From positions 1 to 38,861 of the forward strand of contig JAFDVJ010000031.1 in NCBI GenBank assembly GCA_018269075.1: 38,861 nucleotides of DNA, read 5' to 3'. Below are positions 34,911-38,861 of this stretch, one piece after another. A program made the position numbers and the translations under genes. Every line of letters begins with the position of its first letter. Within the stretch, counting starts at the first letter, position 1. This DNA comes from Acidobacteriota bacterium. Its GTDB lineage: Bacteria > Acidobacteriota > Blastocatellia > Pyrinomonadales > Pyrinomonadaceae. Under the pieces are notes generated by a model. The model searched no databases. It was given only the letters and a program-made list of their open reading frames with translations, and was not told the DNA's origin.

Positions 34911-35050
34911 AGTTTGGGAAGTTTGCGAAGTTCGGAAAAAAAGTCGGCCCCGCGCCGTGCGGGTTTGAAGCGTTTTTACAGGCTGTCGCCTGTCACCCGA
35001 TTGCACTTTTACTTCCCGAATTTCCCAAACTTCCTAAACTTCCCAAACTA
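34911..35050. repeat. AACTTCCCA nonamer element between divergent genes
   Basis: Left arm of GTTTGGGAA-type units (34911-34934), right arm with four inverted units (35010-35050), and core hairpin ACAGGC-TGTC-GCCTGT (34978-34993). The core hairpin matches that of the element at 28218-28413 apart from one loop base. It separates the methyltransferase and AraC-type genes, so here it lies in a promoter region rather than behind genes. Confidence 0.85.
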
Positions 35051-35078
35051 ATTTTGCGTAATCTCAACACTCGACGTT

Positions 35079-35894
35079 ATGGATTCGGCGCTGACGATTC
35101 AAAATTATCTGGCCCTGAATCAGGGCCGGTACCTGCGCGAGACGATCAGTCTTCCGCCGGTCAGAAGCCGCGTTTACGTGACGACGCATTTCGAAACGGC
35201 GGCGACCGACCTGCTTCATTATCACGAAACGCCGCATTTCAGCTTCGTCCTCAAAGGCGGCGTCATCGATCGGCGTCGCCACGCCGAAACCGAAAAACGC
35301 GCCGGCGAGCTGATGTTTTTTCCCGCCGGCCAGCCGCATCGAAGCATCTACCGGAACTTTCCCGTCCGGAGCCTGAACATCGAGATCGAGGCCGATTTTT
35401 TCGGCCGACACGGGATCGACGAAGCCGCGATCCGCTCGTCCGTCGAACAGAGCCCGGCTGCGAAATTCACGATGCTGAAGATTTACCGCGAGCTCGCGGC
35501 GGCCGACGAATTTACCAACGACTCGATCGAAATGCTGCTTCTGAAACTGCTCGAAGACCGGAGCGGCGTCCGGAAAGCCCGCCCGGCATGGCTCGACCGG
35601 GTCGTCGAACGGCTCCACGACGACTGGAACGAGGAGCTTTCGCTCGACGAGCTGGCGCGGGCGGCCGGCGTTCATCCGAAAACCGTCTCGAAATATTTTT
35701 CGCGTCATCTCGGCTGCACGCTCGGCGAATACCGGCGGCGGCTCCGGATCGAAAAGGCGCTGCCGCTCATCAAAACCTCGAACCTTTCGCTGACCGCCAT
35801 CGCCCATCAGTGCGGTTTTTACGACCAGAGCCATTTCACCGCCGCTTTCAAACGGCTGACCGGCTTTCGCCCGAAGCATTTTCAAAAACTGTAA
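35079..35894 (+). CDS. AraC-family transcriptional regulator
   Basis: 271 residues. The N-terminal half is a cupin-like sensor (HYHETPHFSFVLKGG, then GELMFFPAGQPHRS). The C-terminal AraC/XylS DNA-binding domain (about 180-268) has both helix-turn-helix units: SLDELARAAGVHPKTVSKYF and LSLTAIAHQCGFYDQSHFTAAFKRLTGFRPKHF, the latter matching the family signature. It probably senses a small ligand. The adjacent PDZ-hydrolase gene on the same strand, 91 bases on, is the obvious candidate target. No Shine-Dalgarno is seen before the ATG. Confidence 0.92.
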   Translation: MDSALTIQNYLALNQGRYLRETISLPPVRSRVYVTTHFETAATDLLHYHETPHFSFVLKGGVIDRRRHAETEKRAGELMFFPAGQPHRSIYRNFPVRSLNIEIEADFFGRHGIDEAAIRSSVEQSPAAKFTMLKIYRELAAADEFTNDSIEMLLLKLLEDRSGVRKARPAWLDRVVERLHDDWNEELSLDELARAAGVHPKTVSKYFSRHLGCTLGEYRRRLRIEKALPLIKTSNLSLTAIAHQCGFYDQSHFTAAFKRLTGFRPKHFQKL

Positions 35895-35985
35895 AATTTT
35901 CTTTCCGGCCGGCAACTTTCATCCTATTTTTTCGAGATCGAAACTGCTAAATTCGACCATCATCAATATTTCCGGAGAATTAATT

Positions 35986-37377
35986 ATGAAAAAAATCATT
36001 TTTGCGATCATCGCCGCCGTTTCGCTCTTATCGTCCGTTCAGCTTTTCGCCCAGACCCTGCCGCGCAGAGGATCGTTTGGCGTCGGCGTCAAACCGCTCG
36101 ACGAAGCGACGGCAGCCGCCAACCGGCTGAAAACCGGCGACGGCCTGCTCGTGACGCTCGTGACACCGGATTCGACAGTCGCCGCGCTCGGGCTCAAAGC
36201 CGGCGACATCATCGTTTCGGTCGACGGCCGCGGCTTTTCCAGCGTTCAGGACTTCGTCGCCTTCGCGCGCACGAAAAACGAGGGCGACTCGGCCGAATTC
36301 GTCTTTCTTTCGAACGGCGAAAAATTCGTCAAAAAAGGTTCCGTCAAGGGCCGGCCGCGGGAAAATTCCGACAACGCCGAGGTTCGCTACGACGCGGTCG
36401 AGATGGCGCTCGGCACGCTGCGAACGATCACCTACGTTCCGAAGGGCAAGACCGGACGGCTGCCGGCCGTGTTCTACATTCAGGGCCTGCCCTGCCAGTC
36501 GCAGGAAATGGGGCCGAATTCGAAAGACCCGCGCAAAATGGCCTTCGAGGACTGGGTTCGCGGCGGTTTCGTGGTGTTCCGTGTCGAACGGCCGAATCTC
36601 GGCGACAGCCGGACGACCAAAGACTGCCGCGACATTGACTTCGACGAAGAGGTCGCGGTCAACGTCGCCGGCTATAAAAAACTGCTCGGCTACGATTTCG
36701 TCGATCCCGACAACGTCTTCTTTTTCGGCCATTCGATGGGCTCGTGGACGGCGCCGTTCATCGCCCGGACCCGGCAACCGCGCGGCATCATCACCTACGG
36801 TTCGGGCGTCCGTTCGTGGTTCGAGTATTTCATCGACGCCGCCCGCATCCAGGCGGTTTACGCGGGCGCGACCCACGTCGAAGCCGAAAAGGAAGCGCGC
36901 CGGATGATCCCGTTTTATTACGAGTGGCTCGAAGCCGGAAAAAGCCCCGACGAGATGCGTAAAAATCCGGCGCTCAGGGAGATCGTCGACGAAGCCGGAA
37001 ATTTCGACGGCGATTATTTTCAGGGCCGCGAGGCCGGCCGCAGCGCGCATTATTTTTACACGATGAGCAAGCAGATGACCGCCGAGGCGTGGAGCAGGAT
37101 CAGCTGCAAAGTGCTTTCGGCCTACGGCGAATTCGACGTTCAGGCGCTCAACTCGCGCGACGCGGAAACGATCGCCGCGATCGTCAACGAAGCGCATCCC
37201 GGCAGCGCCGAATATCTGCTGATCCCGAAAACCGAACATATTTTCGCGAAGGCGACCTCCTATAAACAGGTGATGGAACTGTATAAAACCGGGAAATACT
37301 GGCCCTACGCGGCCGAAAACTACAATCCCGAATTCGGCCGGATCACCGTCGAATGGATGAAAAAGACGATGAAGTAA
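35986..37377 (+). CDS. Exported PDZ domain - alpha/beta hydrolase protein
   Basis: 463 residues with a Sec signal peptide (KKIIFAIIAAVSLLSSVQLFAQ). A PDZ domain covers about 30-118 (FGVGVKP, STVAALGLKAGDIIVSVDG). An alpha/beta-hydrolase domain runs from about 135 to the end. The nucleophile elbow is GHSMG with Ser250; a late His lies in KTEHIF near 421. IQGLPCQS at 165-172 may shape the oxyanion region. A peptidase S9- or esterase-like activity on exported substrates is likely; the PDZ part may bind C-terminal tails. A GGAG site stands before the ATG. It probably responds to the AraC regulator upstream. After the stop there is no terminator that I can see. Confidence 0.87.
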   Translation: MKKIIFAIIAAVSLLSSVQLFAQTLPRRGSFGVGVKPLDEATAAANRLKTGDGLLVTLVTPDSTVAALGLKAGDIIVSVDGRGFSSVQDFVAFARTKNEGDSAEFVFLSNGEKFVKKGSVKGRPRENSDNAEVRYDAVEMALGTLRTITYVPKGKTGRLPAVFYIQGLPCQSQEMGPNSKDPRKMAFEDWVRGGFVVFRVERPNLGDSRTTKDCRDIDFDEEVAVNVAGYKKLLGYDFVDPDNVFFFGHSMGSWTAPFIARTRQPRGIITYGSGVRSWFEYFIDAARIQAVYAGATHVEAEKEARRMIPFYYEWLEAGKSPDEMRKNPALREIVDEAGNFDGDYFQGREAGRSAHYFYTMSKQMTAEAWSRISCKVLSAYGEFDVQALNSRDAETIAAIVNEAHPGSAEYLLIPKTEHIFAKATSYKQVMELYKTGKYWPYAAENYNPEFGRITVEWMKKTMK

Positions 37378-37721
37378 TCCGCTTCGAACCGTCTTTCGAC
37401 AAAATCCGCCGATTTTCCCCGCTGACAAACCGGCCGGCGGTCGCAGTGATGCCCGCGCCCGGCGCGACCGTTTTTCGAGCGCTGGCGGCGGCGCGAAGGA
37501 GATCGTCGAATTCACCGATCGCCGACCGCCTGCCCGGAGACAATCCGCCCGAAGCGATCGAATCGCGGTCGCGTCGATTCGAAAACGCGGAAACGGCTCA
37601 TCGGGCTTTTGACGATGACCGATACCGTGTTAAAACAGGCGGAGGAGAGTTTGAGCGAACAGCTCGAAACGACGACCGCGCCCGAGATGAGCGCGGAAAC
37701 CGAAACGCTCAAGGGATAACT
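37378..37721. other. Intergenic stretch without a supported gene
   Basis: About 340 GC-rich bases between the hydrolase gene and the repeat element. One short frame, ATG 37615 to TAA 37719 (34 codons, starting MTDTVLKQAEESL), is helical and acidic in character but has no Shine-Dalgarno and no recognisable relatives. It could be the tail of a decayed gene. Confidence 0.35.
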
Positions 37722-37907
37722 AAATCCGAGTCCTGAGTCCTGAGTCCTGAGTCTGAAGTCGGGTTTCGATTTCGCGGGTTTTCCGTTTCAGACAAAGATT
37801 TTATCGATAAAATCCGTTAGGATAACGAAACCGAAACCGCTGTCGAACGACTCAAGACTCAGGACTCAGGACTCCAGACTTGTGTTTTTCAACTGAGGAC
37901 TCGATTA
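37722..37907. repeat. 186-base inverted-arm element, copy 2
   Basis: Left arm GAGTCCT in tandem (37728-37752), right arm GGACTCA in tandem (37850-37873), core with the perfect palindrome ATTTTATCGATAAAAT (37798-37813), and tail TTTTTCAACTGAGGACTC. It aligns end to end with 17654-17840 in the same orientation. It stops 7 bases before the next gene's ATG, so it occupies that gene's leader. Confidence 0.88.
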
Positions 37908-37914
37908 AACTAAG

Positions 37915-38448
37915 ATGCCGACGATTTTTTCGCACGGGATTTTCGCCGTGCTGGCCGGGAAGGGTTTTCTTAAAAAACCCGCGTGGTTTTGGCTGACGGC
38001 GGCCGTCTGCGCGATGATTCCCGACGCGGACGTCGTCGCCTTCCGGTTCGGCGTGCCGTATGAAAATATGTTCGGGCATCGCGGCTTCACGCATTCGATC
38101 GCGTTCGCGCTGCTGCTCGGCGCGGCCGCCGCGCTGCTCGTCCGCTTTTTTCGGCCCGACGGTTACTCATTTTCAAAGCTTTTTCTCTTCTTCGCGCTCG
38201 TCACGTTTTCGCACCCGTTTTTCGATATGCTGACCGACGGCGGCCTCGGCGTCGCCCTGTTTGCGCCGCTGAGCGCGGAACGCTTCTTCTTTCCGTGGCG
38301 GCCGATCCGGGTCTCGCCGATCGGCGCGCGCTTTTTCGGCGCGGAAGGCCCCAACGTGATCCTCAGCGAAATTTTCCTGGTCTGGCTGCCGGCCGCCGCG
38401 ATCTTTCTCTCGGCGATGATTATCCGCCGTTTCCGCCGCCCAAACTAA
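37915..38448 (+). CDS. DUF457/YdjM-like membrane-bound metal-dependent hydrolase
   Basis: 177-residue integral membrane protein with about four helices. The family's conserved polar residues are His7, Asp37 and Asp39 (IPDAD), the HRGFTHS motif (55-61) and HPFFDMLTDGG near 104-114. The family is annotated as metal-dependent hydrolase by fold, and the YdjM type was noted as LexA-regulated in E. coli; the substrate is unknown. The ATG directly follows the 186-base repeat, without a Shine-Dalgarno. It converges on the ketoacyl synthase gene. Confidence 0.85.
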   Translation: MPTIFSHGIFAVLAGKGFLKKPAWFWLTAAVCAMIPDADVVAFRFGVPYENMFGHRGFTHSIAFALLLGAAAALLVRFFRPDGYSFSKLFLFFALVTFSHPFFDMLTDGGLGVALFAPLSAERFFFPWRPIRVSPIGARFFGAEGPNVILSEIFLVWLPAAAIFLSAMIIRRFRRPN

Positions 38449-38465
38449 ACGATCGCCCCGAAACC

Positions 38466-38508
38466 AATCCGAAATCCGAAATCCGAAATCCGAAATCCGA
38501 AATCCGAC
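38466..38508. repeat. AATCCGA heptamer repeat between convergent genes
   Basis: Six tandem AATCCGA units fill the space between the stops of the DUF457-like gene and the ketoacyl synthase gene. Only one arm is present, as at 15688-15719, where the array also separates convergent genes. Confidence 0.87.
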
Positions 38509-38512
38509 ATCG

Positions 38513-38861
38513 TCAGTTTTTTTCGAGCACGAACGCCGAGTTTTTCGAGCCGAAGCCGATGCAGTTGCAGAGCGCGGTTTTGATCTCGGCCGTGCGCGCG
38601 ACGTTCGGAACGTAATCGAGATCGCAGGCCTCGTCCGGCTCGTCGAGATTGATCGTCGGCGCGATCACGCCCTCCGTGAGCGCGAGCAGCGTCGCGCCGA
38701 CGCCGGCCGCGCCGGACGCGCCCTGCGGGTGGCCGAGCTGCGATTTGGTCGCCGACATCGGAATTTCGTAGGCGTGGTCGCCGAACGCGAGCTTGATCGC
38801 CTTGGTTTCGATCCGGTCGTTGAGCTGCGTCGCCGTGCCGTGCAGGTTGATGTAGTCGACC
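38513..38861 (-). CDS. fabF: Beta-ketoacyl-ACP synthase II, C-terminal part (cut by window edge)
   Basis: The last ~115 residues of a thiolase-fold condensing enzyme of fatty acid synthesis. Both catalytic histidines are visible: HGTATQLND (start of the fragment) and KSQLGHPQGASGAAG. The C-terminal NCIGFGSKNSAFVLEK loop is the usual glycine-rich end of KAS I/II. The nucleophile cysteine would be beyond the window. FabF is the best fit, but a related KAS of a polyketide or aryl-polyene cluster cannot be excluded from this fragment. The frame is open to base 38861, so the gene continues upstream. Confidence 0.85.
   Translation of the reverse strand, partial: VDYINLHGTATQLNDRIETKAIKLAFGDHAYEIPMSATKSQLGHPQGASGAAGVGATLLALTEGVIAPTINLDEPDEACDLDYVPNVARTAEIKTALCNCIGFGSKNSAFVLEKN

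Noticed and set aside
37615..37719. A 34-codon frame starting MTDTVLKQAEESL.
   Set aside because: No ribosome site, no known relatives, and the upstream frame does not look coding. Kept only as a note in the intergenic entry.
15688..38508. Possible CRISPR arrays among the tandem repeats.
   Set aside because: Units are 7-9 bases and contiguous, without unique spacers of regular length, and no cas genes are present.

Overview
The window looks like a chromosomal piece of a GC-rich, Gram-negative, soil-type bacterium, most plausibly an acidobacterium of the Blastocatellia type. This rests on gene content only: a Ser/Thr kinase fused to TPRs, a DUF1501/DUF1800 pair, a TPR-CHAT protein, YncE-like/phosphoesterase and FG-GAP secreted proteins, outer-membrane and Tat-type signals, and many short-period intergenic repeats. 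No rRNA or taxonomic marker was aligned, so the placement is an inference. There is no phage, insertion sequence, transposase or CRISPR array.

Bases 1-258 hold no convincing gene. From 7287 down to 259, on the minus strand, lies the most unusual locus. It encodes a sigma-70-family factor, a 1179-residue membrane protein (anti-sigma-like N-terminus, one membrane helix, TPRs, C-terminal CHAT protease with His/Cys dyad), two paralogous proteins of no family I recognise that share three cysteines, and a metacaspase-like protease with an intact His/Cys dyad. A promoter of its own sits before the sigma gene, and good Shine-Dalgarno sequences precede every gene. The distal part of this locus is visibly AT-richer than the rest of the window. 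It looks like a self-contained, transcriptionally controlled two-protease system.

Upstream on the same strand are a PLP class IV aminotransferase/lyase gene and a large multi-domain sensor histidine kinase (8186-11146). A surface beta-barrel protein with a carboxypeptidase-regulatory-like domain follows at 11376-13148, with a clear terminator. On the plus strand come tRNA-Ser(GCT) with promoter and terminator, gltX, and a GNAT acetyltransferase. Then on the minus strand are an FHA-GAF-AAA+-Fis activator (15718-17619), a 176-residue unknown protein, a Ser/Thr kinase-TPR protein, and the exported DUF1501 and DUF1800 pair. Divergent from these is a secreted P-domain/BACON-like/FG-GAP protein. 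A membrane-anchored beta-propeller plus phosphoesterase protein converges on it.

The right end carries a NUDIX-metallo-beta-lactamase fusion, an NTF2-like protein, a SAM methyltransferase, an AraC regulator followed by a PDZ-alpha/beta hydrolase, a DUF457-like membrane hydrolase, and the 3' end of a fabF-type ketoacyl-ACP synthase cut by the window edge.

Gene borders from 15.6 kb on are marked by four families of repeat elements. Most copies are built the same way: short units (7, 7, 8 or 9 bases) in tandem, arranged as inverted arms around a core. One 186-base element occurs twice in the same orientation (17654-17840 and 37722-37907).
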